From AP-15 sp963846635 (GTDB lineage: Bacteria > Pseudomonadota > Alphaproteobacteria > ATCC43930 > CGMCC-115725): 64,000 nucleotides of DNA. The stretch is from contig CAWJXM010000031.1 in the NCBI GenBank assembly GCA_963846635.1, positions 1-64,000 on the forward strand, read 5' to 3'. The notes beneath the pieces are model-generated. The model was given only the letters and a program-made list of their open reading frames with translations. It was not told the DNA's origin and made no database searches. This document shows, piece after piece, positions 35,184 to 45,152 of the stretch. A program made the position numbers and the translations under genes. Within the stretch, counting starts at the first letter, position 1. Each line of letters starts with the position of its first letter.

Positions 35184-35822
35184 TCACACCGCCTGGTCGC
35201 TGGTGCCGTCTTGAAATGACTGCTCACGACGCCGCGTGCACTCCGCAAGGAACGCGACCTCTTCCGGTGTCGATTGCCGGCCGAGAATCTCGTTGCGGTG
35301 CGGAAAGCGCCCAAACCGCTCGATGACCTCGACATAGGGGCACCCGTAGCGACGCAAGGAACCGCGACGATCCGGATTTCGCCGCGGCAGCGTTGCGGAT
35401 AAGGCGACCGAGCGGCGCTGATCGGTGAGATTCTCGCTATGATGGAACGGCATGTAGAAGAACAGTCGCCACGCTGGGGGCACCATCAGGTCGAACCCGC
35501 GGGCGAGTGCGCGGTCGGCTGCGGCGCACGCAGCCGCGTCGGTCGCATAGGCCCGCGGCGTCCCGCGGAAAATGTTGCGCGGCACTTGGTCGAGCATCAA
35601 CACGAGCGCGAGCGCTCCCTCGGCCGAGGCTTCCCATTCATCCAAGCTTCCTGCGGCCGCTGCTTCGTAATCGGCGAGAAATTCGCGGCGCAACGCCGTA
35701 TCGAATTCGTCGGTGCTCTTGAACCAGATCTCGCGATGGCGCTCACGGTCGGGATCGCCCGGCGATCCAAACCAAAAGTCGAGCAGAGTGCGCGCCCGAT
35801 CGGGCAAGACCGTGCTCTGCAT
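35184..35822 (-). CDS. DUF924 family protein
   Basis: 212 residues from the ATG at 35822; the longer frame to 36071 overlaps the next gene and lacks conservation. DUF924 proteins are all-helical with a TPR-like fold and no proven function. The opening LPDRARTLLDFWFGSPGD, the conserved ALALVLMLDQVPRNIFRGTP and the MPFHHSENLTDQRRSV motif are diagnostic. It sits between the hydrolase and the GT9-DUF6165 gene on the same strand, and I see no functional link. Confidence 0.85.
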   Translation of the reverse strand: MQSTVLPDRARTLLDFWFGSPGDPDRERHREIWFKSTDEFDTALRREFLADYEAAAAGSLDEWEASAEGALALVLMLDQVPRNIFRGTPRAYATDAAACAAADRALARGFDLMVPPAWRLFFYMPFHHSENLTDQRRSVALSATLPRRNPDRRGSLRRYGCPYVEVIERFGRFPHRNEILGRQSTPEEVAFLAECTRRREQSFQDGTSDQAV

Positions 35823-35946
35823 CAGCGTCGTCCATCGCCGCGCCGATGCGTTGTCGGGCTTGCCCACAACCCGATGCCACCGATGCTCCAAAGTCCAACC
35901 GAGTGCAGCATAGGAATGTGTTTTGACGAAGCCGGCATGCGCGTCA

Positions 35947-37386
35947 TCATAGATATGACTTCTCCTCGACCAACGGCGAACCCGTGAGTTCGTTAAGCTG
36001 GCGCTTGACCGCCGCGCGGCGATCATTGGCCTGATATACGCTACGCGCCAGTTCGATGAAATTGTCGTCAAAGCGCTTGTCGCGTTCGCATTGGCGCAGC
36101 CGATCCTCGGTTTCCCACAGCTGACGATTGATCAAGGCGAGCTCCTGGTACAACGCCTCCACTTCCCCGGTCAGCGCAATGTTTTGCTCGCGTAGTGCGG
36201 TGAGCGAAGCGAGTTCGTGCATGACATTCCGACGCTTTGCAGGGTCGGCGATACGCTCGGCCTTGATCAACAGGATCGTGATTTTGTCGATGAGTTCACC
36301 AGCCGAGGTCGGCGCCAACAGCGGCGAAGATCTTTTGGGCTCTTTGGTCACTTCCGCCACAGCAGGACCGATCGCGACCTGGCGCTCGACCGCCGCGGAG
36401 ACGGCGTCCAATGGAATGGCTTCGATGCGTTCAGAACCAAAATCCTGCGCCTTGATGCAGATCAGAGCGCGAGCGAACGGCGCATATTTCTCCGGGCGGG
36501 TCGGCCCATACAGCGACACCATCGGTGCGCCGCCAGCCGCCAGCAAATGCCCGGTGCCGGAACAATTGGCGACCGCCGCCGCGACCCGTTCGGCGATTGC
36601 TGCCACCAGGCTCGGTCCTTGCGCTTCGCTTCCGACTGCGTCCCCGTCGTGCTGCTCGGGGAACAGCGCTTGGGGTACCGCCGCGCGCAACGGCGCCGAG
36701 AAGTCGTGTTCCGCCGGACCGATCAAGAACACCGGCAGGCGTTCGCGCTCGACCTGCTGCCGTGCCAAAGCAATAAAGCAATCAAGGGGCCAGCATTTGC
36801 CGGTGTGCTTAACGCCGGCGCCGGGCGCCAGCGCTATATAGATCGGGCCTGCGGGCAATAATTGCGCCGCGGCGGCGCGCAGTGCCGGTCGCAGCGGGAT
36901 CGGGTTGGGCACTGGAATCTCATGTCTTGCCGCAGCGGCAGCCAAGCCCAGCAGCTTGTCGGTCAGACGCGCCGGCCGCCGCGACAGACCCCGCGGCGGA
37001 CATGCGTCGGAAAAGAAATAGCGCCATGTTCCGCTGATGAAGCGGCAATGCGAGATCCGGCGCAGAAACAATGTGCGCCCGACATAGCGTTGCGTGTCGA
37101 TGATCAGGTCGAAATGCCGATTTAAGATCGGATGCTGGGCGCGCAACGACGAGCGCGGATCGGCCGGAATGGCAAGGTCCGTAATGAATTCATGGATTCG
37201 CCCGTCGACCAGCGGCGCCAGCTCGTTCCGAAAGTAAAACTCGCCGCTGGTGCCCGGAACCCAGCTGATCTTGGCTGATGGAAAGCCGGTGCTCAGCGCC
37301 AGCAGCAATGGGAGTTTGAGGACATTTTCGCCGAGAGCGTTGTCCGCATCGCTGGTCACATAGACAAGGATCGAACGCACCGGCAT
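35947..37386 (-). CDS. Glycosyltransferase family 9 fused to DUF6165
   Basis: 479 residues from the ATG at 37386 (GGGGGA upstream). Residues 1-360 resemble GT9 heptosyltransferase-type enzymes, which add sugars to LPS core: LPLLLALSTGFPSAKISWVP, IALAPGAGVKHTGKCWPLDC and NCSGTGHLLAAGGAPMVSLY with GPTRPEKYAPF are the recognisable nucleotide-sugar site. Residues 375-479 are a complete DUF6165 domain (SAGELIDKITILLIKAERI to NELTGSPLVEEKSYL), normally a separate protein of about 130 residues found near glycan genes. The fusion supports a shared role in surface polysaccharide or LPS assembly. The acceptor sugar cannot be told. Confidence 0.8.
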   Translation of the reverse strand: MPVRSILVYVTSDADNALGENVLKLPLLLALSTGFPSAKISWVPGTSGEFYFRNELAPLVDGRIHEFITDLAIPADPRSSLRAQHPILNRHFDLIIDTQRYVGRTLFLRRISHCRFISGTWRYFFSDACPPRGLSRRPARLTDKLLGLAAAAARHEIPVPNPIPLRPALRAAAAQLLPAGPIYIALAPGAGVKHTGKCWPLDCFIALARQQVERERLPVFLIGPAEHDFSAPLRAAVPQALFPEQHDGDAVGSEAQGPSLVAAIAERVAAAVANCSGTGHLLAAGGAPMVSLYGPTRPEKYAPFARALICIKAQDFGSERIEAIPLDAVSAAVERQVAIGPAVAEVTKEPKRSSPLLAPTSAGELIDKITILLIKAERIADPAKRRNVMHELASLTALREQNIALTGEVEALYQELALINRQLWETEDRLRQCERDKRFDDNFIELARSVYQANDRRAAVKRQLNELTGSPLVEEKSYL

Positions 37387-37630
37387 ACATTCTTCCCCCT
37401 CTTGCGGTTGCCCACCGGACAATCCGCTGGCGAATGAGATCAAGCCTCGTTTAACGTCAAATCACCGCGTCGTCGAGACGGCATCCTCCGTGCGCCGCGC
37501 GTCTCACCTGACGAGAAAAGCCACTATGGCGAGTGCATCTGAGCCGGCAATACCGCGCGAATTGCCGGACAAGGTCACCGATCGCGGCCTCATCGGCAGC
37601 CGCCCTCCTATTGTTAACTGGTCGGCAGAA

Positions 37631-38332
37631 TTAGAAACGCGACAACTCAGGAAGAGCCTGCGTCGACGCTGCTTGGCTTCGATCGGCGCTTGTTCCCCGC
37701 GAGGCAAAAGCCCGCAGGAAGGTGTCGACGGCGGCGTCGACGAGGGCGGCGATCTTAGCCTGATTATTGGCGCCGTTTTCGAGGCGGAGCAGGTGGCGCA
37801 GCTGGGTCTCGCCGCGCACCAAACCGGTGAACTGTTCGGCGGCGAGGCGCGGATCGGCGATGTCGAGCACACCAGCCGCGACGGCGGCCCGCAGAAACGC
37901 CTCGATCTGGGCGAGGTTGCGCTCGGGGCCGGCGCGCCAGAATACTTCGCCGAGCGCCGGAAAGCGGCTCACTTCGCCGACAATCAGGCGATGCAATGCG
38001 ATCGCGTCGGGCGACAGCAGCAGGTCGAGAAACCGGCGGCCGAGCGTGATCAAAGACGCGCGAAGCTTGCCGGGATCGAGTTCATCCGCCGAAAATTCGG
38101 CGAAATAGCGCTCGCATTCGCGCCCGATGACCGCGCCGAACAATTCATTCTTGCCGGCGAAATGGGCGTAAACCGTCGCCTTGGAGACGCCGGCCGCGCG
38201 GGCGATCGCGTCCATGCTGACGGCACCGAACCCGCTTTCGAGAAACATTCGTTTTGCTGCGGCAAGAATGCTCTCCGCTTTGCCGGTGATTGGCGCCTCG
38301 TCGCGCCCGCTGCGTTCGGTCATGCTCGCCAT
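37631..38332 (-). CDS. TetR-family repressor of the adjacent efflux genes
   Basis: 233 residues from the ATG at 38332 (alternative 38323). The N-terminal TetR helix-turn-helix is clear: ILAAAKRMFLESGFGAVSMD followed by GVSKATVYAHFAGKNELF. The ligand-binding part is the AcrR-like C-terminal type (DPRLAAEQFTGLVRGETQLR). It is divergent from the HlyD/MFS pair with a 90-base gap that holds a palindrome, so it most likely represses the pump until a toxic substrate binds. Confidence 0.88.
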   Translation of the reverse strand: MASMTERSGRDEAPITGKAESILAAAKRMFLESGFGAVSMDAIARAAGVSKATVYAHFAGKNELFGAVIGRECERYFAEFSADELDPGKLRASLITLGRRFLDLLLSPDAIALHRLIVGEVSRFPALGEVFWRAGPERNLAQIEAFLRAAVAAGVLDIADPRLAAEQFTGLVRGETQLRHLLRLENGANNQAKIAALVDAAVDTFLRAFASRGTSADRSQAASTQALPELSRF

Positions 38333-38355
38333 GCGTTCCCATCTGACACCGCGCC

Positions 38356-38414
38356 TTGACAATTATTAGGGACGGCTTAGTTTCTGCGCAACAATGAACT
38401 GAACGGTTTAGTTC
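38356..38414 (+). promoter_or_regulatory. Efflux promoter with TetR-type palindrome
   Basis: TTGACA (38356-38361) followed at 16 bases by TAGTTT (38378-38383) is a plausible -35/-10 pair reading toward hlyD. Just downstream is a 19-bp palindrome (38396-38414) with arms GAACT.AAC and GTT.AGTTC, ending 7 bases before the hlyD ATG and overlapping its ribosome site region. The size and position fit a TetR operator. Confidence 0.6.
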
Positions 38415-38421
38415 GGAGAGG

Positions 38422-39525
38422 ATGCGCACGAAGATCGTGATCGCCGCGGTGCTGCTGGCGTTGACCGCGGGCGGCTATGGCGGCTGGCGTTGGTGGACCG
38501 ATTGGCGGTTTCTGCAATCGACCGACGACGCCTATATCGCCAGCCACGTATCGGTGATCAGCCCCAAGGTCGAGGGCTACATCAAAGAGGTCCGGGTCGA
38601 GGACAACCAAGCGGTCAAAAAAGGCGAAGTGCTGTTCGTCATCGACGACAGCGACTTTGCCGCCAAGGTGGCGCAGGCGCAAGCGGCCGTGGCGACCGAG
38701 GAAGCAGCGGTCGCGACCTATGTCAGCCGGCTCGATTTGCAAAGGGCAATGATCACCCAGGCGCAGGCGGCCGTGCAATCGGCGAATGCCGATCTCGTTC
38801 GCACCCAGCAAGACTACAAGCGTTATGCCGCGCTGATGACGTCCGACTTTGCCAGCCGCCAGCGCTACGACCAAGCCAAGGCCGATGCCGGCAAAGCCGA
38901 TGCCGAGGCGATGCGAACCCGCGCCGCCCTCGCTGCGTCCCAGAGCCAATACGGTGTGCTTAAATCACAGCGCGCAGAAGAACAGGCGCGGCTGCAACAG
39001 GCGCGGGCCAATTTGCGGCTCGCCAAAAATGATTTGGACAACACAATTATTCGCGCACCGATCTCGGGTGTAGCCGGCAATCGCGCCGGGCAGGTCGGAC
39101 AATATGTCAAAGCCGGCACCGAACTCCTGTCTTTGGTGCCGTTGCCGCGGGTTTACGTGACCGCCAATTTCAAGGAAACCCAGCTGACGCATATGCGGCC
39201 GGGGCAGCGCGCCGAGGTTTCGGTCGACGCTTATCCCGATCGTCCGCTGATCGGCAAAGTCGAGAGCTTCGCGCCAGGGAGCGGCGCGGAATTCAGCCTG
39301 TTGCCGCCCGACAACGCCACCGGCAATTTCACCAAAATTGTGCAGCGCGTGCCGGTTCGGATTGCCCTGCCCAGAGAGGGGCCTCTTGCCCGGTTGCTAC
39401 GGCCGGGGCTGTCGGTCACCGTCACCGTCGATACCCGCGACCCGGGCACAGCGGTTGCGGCTAACGGCATCGTCGGTGCGGCCGAGGCCGAGCCGGCAGC
39501 GAGCCCGAACGCGGCACCGCGATGA
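38422..39525 (+). CDS. HlyD/EmrA-type membrane fusion protein
   Basis: 367 residues. It bridges an inner membrane transporter to an outer membrane channel. An N-terminal membrane anchor (IVIAAVLLALTAGGYGGW) is followed by the biotinyl-lipoyl half STDDAYIASHVSVISPKVEG, a long coiled coil with Ala/Gln-rich heptads (about 80-200), the second lipoyl half APISGVAGNRAGQVGQYV and a beta-barrel part. ATG directly after GGAGAGG. The stop shares ATGA with the DHA2 transporter. It resembles EmrA; the drug or metabolite exported is unknown. Confidence 0.9.
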   Translation: MRTKIVIAAVLLALTAGGYGGWRWWTDWRFLQSTDDAYIASHVSVISPKVEGYIKEVRVEDNQAVKKGEVLFVIDDSDFAAKVAQAQAAVATEEAAVATYVSRLDLQRAMITQAQAAVQSANADLVRTQQDYKRYAALMTSDFASRQRYDQAKADAGKADAEAMRTRAALAASQSQYGVLKSQRAEEQARLQQARANLRLAKNDLDNTIIRAPISGVAGNRAGQVGQYVKAGTELLSLVPLPRVYVTANFKETQLTHMRPGQRAEVSVDAYPDRPLIGKVESFAPGSGAEFSLLPPDNATGNFTKIVQRVPVRIALPREGPLARLLRPGLSVTVTVDTRDPGTAVAANGIVGAAEAEPAASPNAAPR

Positions 39526-41174
39526 GCTGGGCGCCGACGGTTCTGCGACGCGCCGCTTGGGCGCGCCGCACCCCGCTATTGCGAACACCAGCGGTGCGGG
39601 TCCAACCGACAGCGGCGGCACCACCTGCGGCGGCCGGCGGCCAGCCGACCTTGCGCGACTGGATCGGCGTGCTGGCGATGGCCGTCGGTCTGTTCATGGC
39701 GATCATGGACGTCCAGATCGTCACCAGCTCGCTGACGCAGATCCAGGGCGGATTGTCGGCGAGCGCCGACGAGATCTCGTGGGTTCAGACTGCGTACCTG
39801 ATCGCCGATGTCGTCATGGTGCCGCTAAGCGGGATGCTGTCCCGGCTGTTGTCGACCCGCGTGCTGTTCGTTACCGCGACCCTCGGCTTCACCGCGGCGA
39901 GCGGACTGTGCGCGACAGCGACGAGCCTCAGCCAGATGATCGTTTTTCGCGCGATACAGGGGTTCTGCGGCGGCGCGATCACGCCGAGCGTGTTTCCGGT
40001 GATCTACACACGGTTCCGCGGGCCGCCGCTGACGCGGCTGATGGTGATGATCTCGGTCATTCTGAACCTGTCGTCGACCCTTGGCCCGACGATCGGCGGT
40101 TTCTTGACCGACACCCTCTCCTGGAATTGGCTGTTTCTCGTCAACATCGTTCCCGGCATCGCCGTCGCCGCGGTCGTGTGGACCTGCATCGACATCGACA
40201 AGCCCGACCTGTCGCTGCTGCGCTATTTCGACGTGATCGGGCTGGTGCTGATGGCGACCTTTCTCGGCTGTCTCGAATACGCGCTCGAGGAGGGGCCGCG
40301 CTGGGACTGGCTCGACGACACCACGGTCCGCGCCGCGGTCGTCGTGTCCGCGACAGCATCGATGTTGTTCTTCTGGCGGGTGCTGACCTACCGGCAGCCG
40401 ATTGTCGATCTTCGAGCCTTCACCAACCGCAATTTCGCGCTCGGCTCGTTCTTTACCTTCCTTGTCGGCACCGGGATGTACAGTACCACCTATCTGATCC
40501 CGCTGTTTTTGGCGCAGGTGCGCGGCTTCAGCGCGCTGCAGATCGGTGAAACGGTCTTTGTCGCCGGGATCGCGCAAATGGCGATGTCGCCGTTCAGCAC
40601 ACAGATCGCTCGGCGGATCGATTTGCGCGTGATGCTGGCGTTCGGTCTCGGTCTATTCGCGTTCTCGATGTATCTGACGGCCGGCCTCACCAATCAGGCG
40701 AGCTTTCCCGAACTCTTGGTGCCGCAAGCGGTGCGCGGCATCTCGCTGATGTTCTGCTATCTCCCTGCCAACATGATCGCGCTCGGGTCGGTCCCGGCAG
40801 ACAAGCTGAAGAACGCTTCCGGTCTCTACGGTCTGACCCGCGACCTGGGTGGCGCGATCGCGCTGGCATCGGTCGGCACGATTATGAACAACCGGATGCA
40901 ATTTCACTGGAACCGCCTGATCGAGGACATCAACCTGGCCCGCCCCGCGGTGCAGCATTTTCTGGATGCCCAGACCAGCCGGCTCGGTTCGCTGATCCCG
41001 GGAGATGCATCCCACGCCGCCGTCACCTTGCTTGGCAATTTGGTGCACCGCGAGGCTCTGGTTTTGATGTACAACGACCTGCTGCTGCTGATCGGCGGCT
41101 TCTTCGTAATCGGCCTGATGCTGATCCCGCTGGTGGCCCGCCCGCGCTCGGTGCTGACCTCCGGCGGCCACTAA
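39522..41174 (+). CDS. DHA2-family MFS efflux transporter (EmrB-like)
   Basis: 550 residues with about 14 membrane segments, the DHA2 pattern. Segment 1 with IMDVQIVTSSLTQIQGGLSA and ISWVQTAYLIADVVMVPLSG is the classical EmrB/QacA motif, and the ATSLSQMIVFRAIQGFCGG region is motif C-like. The first 35 residues are an Ala/Pro-rich cytoplasmic extension. It is cotranslated with the HlyD-type protein, and together they form an EmrAB-like proton-driven pump under the divergent TetR. Confidence 0.9.
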   Translation: MSWAPTVLRRAAWARRTPLLRTPAVRVQPTAAAPPAAAGGQPTLRDWIGVLAMAVGLFMAIMDVQIVTSSLTQIQGGLSASADEISWVQTAYLIADVVMVPLSGMLSRLLSTRVLFVTATLGFTAASGLCATATSLSQMIVFRAIQGFCGGAITPSVFPVIYTRFRGPPLTRLMVMISVILNLSSTLGPTIGGFLTDTLSWNWLFLVNIVPGIAVAAVVWTCIDIDKPDLSLLRYFDVIGLVLMATFLGCLEYALEEGPRWDWLDDTTVRAAVVVSATASMLFFWRVLTYRQPIVDLRAFTNRNFALGSFFTFLVGTGMYSTTYLIPLFLAQVRGFSALQIGETVFVAGIAQMAMSPFSTQIARRIDLRVMLAFGLGLFAFSMYLTAGLTNQASFPELLVPQAVRGISLMFCYLPANMIALGSVPADKLKNASGLYGLTRDLGGAIALASVGTIMNNRMQFHWNRLIEDINLARPAVQHFLDAQTSRLGSLIPGDASHAAVTLLGNLVHREALVLMYNDLLLLIGGFFVIGLMLIPLVARPRSVLTSGGH

Positions 41175-41346
41175 GAGCGCATGCCCGCCGCCCGACCGCG
41201 TGCTTTCGGCCGACCGATTGGGGCCAGGGCAATCGTCAAAACTATCGGGCGAGGAAGAGAGGCTGCCCCGCCCGATATGGTCGATCACCTGTGGATGATT
41301 TCGAGACGCGTCGGCACGCGCGCAAGCGCAGCAAGCCGCGCCGCGA

Positions 41347-42003
41347 TCAAGCAGTCGCCGTGAACAACCGCGTGACAGCGCCGCTGAAAGTTGCACTGAC
41401 CATCAGCATCGCAGCGCCAATCGCGATAAAGCCGACGAGGACCAGCACCCACGAGGACATGAAGATCAACGCCAGGATTCCCAGCACGATCGCGGCAATC
41501 CCAACCATGATCTCCAACCCGCCGGTAGCCGCCGAACCTGGGTAAGAGACGATCTGTACCGGCCCGCCGGTGGGACTCGCGACCGGTACTGTCCTTGGCA
41601 CCATCTCAATGGCACCACTCAACAATAAAGCGCCGCCAAAAACGATCAACGCGGCAGGGACCAAGTGCGCCGCATTGATTCCGACAAGTGCCAGAATGCC
41701 GAGCACAATTCCGGTAATGCCGGTACTCGCGTAGACCATCACCTCACCACCGACCTCGGCCGATTGCGCGGTTGACACCGAACTCGCAAGGATCGCTTTG
41801 GATCTTTCAGCCGCGCTATTGAACGCCTGAGCCATCAGTCCAACGCCAATCACGATCGTGACGATCGACGCGAGCGCAGTCGCCGCGGTGCCGGCCAGCG
41901 CAATCACCGCGAGAACGATCGTCGCGATCCCGGCGGCCCCTTCAGACAGCAGACCAAACGGTTCCGCATCACTGGGGAAACCCCTTCTTTCAACATAAGT
42001 CAT
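41347..42003 (-). CDS. Small multi-pass membrane protein of unknown function
   Basis: 218 residues from the ATG at 42003, with a strong GGAGGAG ribosome site. About six hydrophobic segments are visible, such as GIATIVLAVIALAGTAATAL, GITGIVLGILALVGINAAHL and GLEIMVGIAAIVLGILALIF. The recurring GI..IVLGILAL pattern suggests an internal duplication. No catalytic motif is seen. It is divergent from the next MFS gene with a 400-base gap. Confidence 0.7.
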   Translation of the reverse strand: MTYVERRGFPSDAEPFGLLSEGAAGIATIVLAVIALAGTAATALASIVTIVIGVGLMAQAFNSAAERSKAILASSVSTAQSAEVGGEVMVYASTGITGIVLGILALVGINAAHLVPAALIVFGGALLLSGAIEMVPRTVPVASPTGGPVQIVSYPGSAATGGLEIMVGIAAIVLGILALIFMSSWVLVLVGFIAIGAAMLMVSATFSGAVTRLFTATA

Positions 42004-42409
42004 CCGACTCCTCCACCCTAAACGCCTCGTGCCAGCGGCCTGGAGGTACGAAGGCATAACCTAAAACACAAATAGCGCGTTAAAAGTTCCAACCGGCGCG
42101 TGCGAAAGCTGTCTCGCCTGCATGCTGTGTTACAACAGAGTAACCAAACTTTAGAGAGATAATCCTGCAGAATGGTAGGGCGCTGTCACAAACAACCGTT
42201 GCCTCGGGGCGAGTAGTGGTATCGTTTGGCATTTAGCGGCTCGGCCCATCGCGCCTTGTCCGAAAAGTCGAGTGTATAGCGTGGACGCCGACGCCCGCGG
42301 CAAAATCGCATATCCCAACGTCCGCGCAGCGCTGAGTGCTGCTGCACCGAAGCCGAAAAATCCGGAGATTCCTTAGCGATATCCCGGCCGCGCGATCGTT
42401 TATAGGGCG
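42004..42409. other. Divergent intergenic region
   Basis: About 400 bases between two divergently read membrane protein genes. It is locally less GC-rich (42058-42180) and must hold promoters in both directions, but I see no confident -35/-10 boxes, operators or small genes. Confidence 0.4.
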
Positions 42410-43957
42410 ATGGTCACTGCAACAGACATCATCAAAGCGGCCAAGATTCGTGTACTCGACATCGCCGGGGGGCCGGCGCGTCTTCAGGTTATCCTCGTCC
42501 TAGCCGCGGTTCTCGGGCTCGATACCGCACAGCTCGGCACGCTGTCGGCGGTCTCCGACCTGTTGAAAAAAGCCTTCAACATCGGCAATACGCAGATCGG
42601 GATGCTGATCGCGGTCGTTGAGTTCGTCGGCGCGCTCGCGACCCTGCCGATGGGCATACTCGCCGACCGGATGCGCCGCCAATATGTGCTGATCGGTGCC
42701 GTCCTGGTCTGGGCCGCCGCCATGGTGCTCAGCGCCAGTGCCACCTCCTATCCCTATCTGCTCGCAACGAGAGCATTCCTCGGCGCGGTGACCGCGGTGG
42801 CGTGGCCTTGCGTCGCATCGCTGACCGGGGATTTCTTCCCGGCGCGCGACCGTGCATCAATTTACGGCTTAATCCTCTCAGGTGAGATGATCGGTGCCGG
42901 TGTTGGCTTTTTCATCTCGGGCGAGGTCTCGAGTTTTTCGAGTTGGCGCTGGTCGTTCATCGTCATGGCCGCACCAAGCGTGTTGCTCGCCTGGATTTTG
43001 TGGCGCTACCTGCCCGAGCCGGCGCGCGGTGGACAGAGCTGGCTGAAGGTCGACGAGATCAGCCCCGAAGCAGCAACACGCCCGGCCCATGCCCAGCAAG
43101 CGGCCAACGCAGATGCCGGGTGGCGCGGCCGGGTTCGCGCCGGTGCCGGCTTGCTATACAACAAAATGCGCGACGCTCATGTCGAGCCCAGGCCCGGCAA
43201 GGTCCTGCACCAGGATCCGACCCGCTGGAGCCTGTGGCGGACCATGCAATACTTGTTCAGCCTCCCGACTTATCCGCTGCTGATCGTCGCCTCGACCTTG
43301 GCCTATTTCTTTTTCGCCGGGGCGGAAGCCTTCGCGATGATCTATTTTCCGCCGCATTACCATCTGCCGCGCAGTGCAGTCAGCGCCCTCACCATTGCTC
43401 TCGGTGTCGGCGCGCTCGCCGGTTTGCTGATTGGCGGCTACATATCGCGGCGGCTGCTGTTCAAGGGCGAGATCAACGCCCGCATCATCGTCCCGGCCTG
43501 CACGCTATTCCTGTCGATCCCGTTTTTCGCAGCCGGAATTTGGGTGTCGATCCCGTGGATCGGCGTGCCGCTGTTGGTGATCGGCACCGCCGGGTTGACC
43601 GCAGCCTTGGCCCCGATCGACGCCGCGCGCCTCGATATTGTGCATCCGCGGCTATGGGGTCGCGGCGAGGCCGGGCGCATGGCGTTGCGCGCCGCTTTTG
43701 AGGGCGGTGCGCCATTGCTGTTCGGGGCCATGTCAGTTTGGCTCGGTGGCGACACCGTCGGGTTGAAGTGGACCTTTCTGATCATGCTCTTCCCGATGTT
43801 GATCGCCGCCGGCCTCGTCGTGCCGGGATTGCGCACCTATCCCCGCGACGTGATGACCGCAGCCGAGTTGGCTGAGGCGACAGCCAAACCGGGGCGTGGT
43901 CGAACGGCCGGCGAAGACAAGCAGCAGCCTGCGGCAAAGTATCACCCTGGCGAGTGA
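42410..43957 (+). CDS. MFS transporter
   Basis: 515 residues, about 12 membrane segments. Motif A-like PMGILADRMRRQYVLIGA lies between segments 2 and 3. A long cytoplasmic loop (about 205-270, GQSWLKVDEISPEAATRP) separates the halves. The overall type recalls Spinster/sugar-phosphate or hexuronate carriers, but the substrate cannot be assigned. No ribosome site is obvious. It is convergent with nudC downstream. Confidence 0.8.
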   Translation: MVTATDIIKAAKIRVLDIAGGPARLQVILVLAAVLGLDTAQLGTLSAVSDLLKKAFNIGNTQIGMLIAVVEFVGALATLPMGILADRMRRQYVLIGAVLVWAAAMVLSASATSYPYLLATRAFLGAVTAVAWPCVASLTGDFFPARDRASIYGLILSGEMIGAGVGFFISGEVSSFSSWRWSFIVMAAPSVLLAWILWRYLPEPARGGQSWLKVDEISPEAATRPAHAQQAANADAGWRGRVRAGAGLLYNKMRDAHVEPRPGKVLHQDPTRWSLWRTMQYLFSLPTYPLLIVASTLAYFFFAGAEAFAMIYFPPHYHLPRSAVSALTIALGVGALAGLLIGGYISRRLLFKGEINARIIVPACTLFLSIPFFAAGIWVSIPWIGVPLLVIGTAGLTAALAPIDAARLDIVHPRLWGRGEAGRMALRAAFEGGAPLLFGAMSVWLGGDTVGLKWTFLIMLFPMLIAAGLVVPGLRTYPRDVMTAAELAEATAKPGRGRTAGEDKQQPAAKYHPGE

Positions 43958-43990
43958 TCCCCGCCCGAGCACAGGGGCAGCTAACGGTGG

Positions 43991-44984
43991 TTAATGACTG
44001 GCTGCGCCGATGTGTCCGTGGAGCCAGTCTTCGACCAGCCGGCGGGCGATCGAAGTCGAGGCGCGGCAAGCGGAACGTGTCATCATCAGCGTGTGACAAC
44101 AGCCAGCCGCGCTCGACCCAACGCGCATCTTCCAACTCGCCAAAATCGACCGTGATCGCGGTCGTCAGCGCCTCGGCGTGAAAGCCCAGCATGATATTGG
44201 CCGGAAACGGCCAGGGTTGTGAGGAATGGTAGTCGACGGTGCCGACTTCGATGGCGGTCTCCTCGCGGACTTCGCGGGCGACCGCATCTTCGAGGCTTTC
44301 GCCGGGTTCGACAAAACCGGCGAGCGTCGAATACATCCCAGGCGGAAAATTTCGCGAGCGGCCCATCAGAGCGTTCTCGCCATAAGTGACCAGCATGATG
44401 ACCGCGGGATCGGTGCGCGGGAAATGCATTGAATTGCAGGCAGGGTCAGTGCAGCGGCGCATGTGGCCCGCCTCCTCGGCACGGGTCGGACTGCCGCACA
44501 CGCCGCAAAAGCGGTGCCGTGCATGCCAGTAAATCATCGCGCGGGCGTGCGCCAGCAGCGCCGCTTCAGTGCGGTCGAGCCGCCCGCCCAATTGCCGCAG
44601 ATCGGCAAAGCGCACCTTTGCTGCTTCAATGCCGCTCGCGGCACGGGCGGGCGAATGCAGCATCTCGAGCGGCGCCTCGATCGGCGACAAATCGAGCGCG
44701 AAATGCGCCCTCTCCTCAAGGATGCCGAGGAACACGATCTCGCCACGCTGCAAACGTTCTTCGGCGGCGACAATGTCACCGAGGAGTGGGCCGACCCCTT
44801 CCCAGCCGAGTGCGATCGCGCGTGGATCGCCGCCTTCGATCTCGACGACCAGGTTGTGGTTGCGCCACACCGGGACAAACAGGGTCGCGGGGTCGGCGAT
44901 GCGCTCGATGATCCAGTTCGTCTCGCGCCGCCGTAGCCCCGCTCGCTCGAATCCCGGCGCCGCATAGTAGTTGGGCACTCTCAT
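43991..44984 (-). pseudogene. nudC: NADH pyrophosphatase gene with a 1-base insertion
   Basis: NudC hydrolyses NADH, and removes NAD caps from RNA in other bacteria. The zinc ribbon CGVCGSPTRAEEAGHMRRC and the Nudix box GFVEPGESLEDAVAREV followed by REETAIEVG are complete. Near the end the written frame becomes nonsense after RLPRLDF. Removing one base at 44053-44054 gives DSIARRLVEDWLHGHIGAAS and a stop at 43991, for 330 residues, the normal NudC size. Uncorrected it would run to 43782 and overlap the MFS gene. A sequence error is likely. Confidence 0.88.
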
Positions 44985-45152
44985 CGCGCCGACACTCGCA
45001 TATTCCCCGCCGCTGCAGCAAGCCGCACTCCGCTATCATCGCTTGGCGCGCCAGCACCTTTGGCTTCGCCGTTCAGCTCCGCGCCCCTGGTCACCACGAC
45101 TTGCGGCCGGCATGATCAAAGCGTGCTCTTTCCACACGTTGTCGATGTTGGA

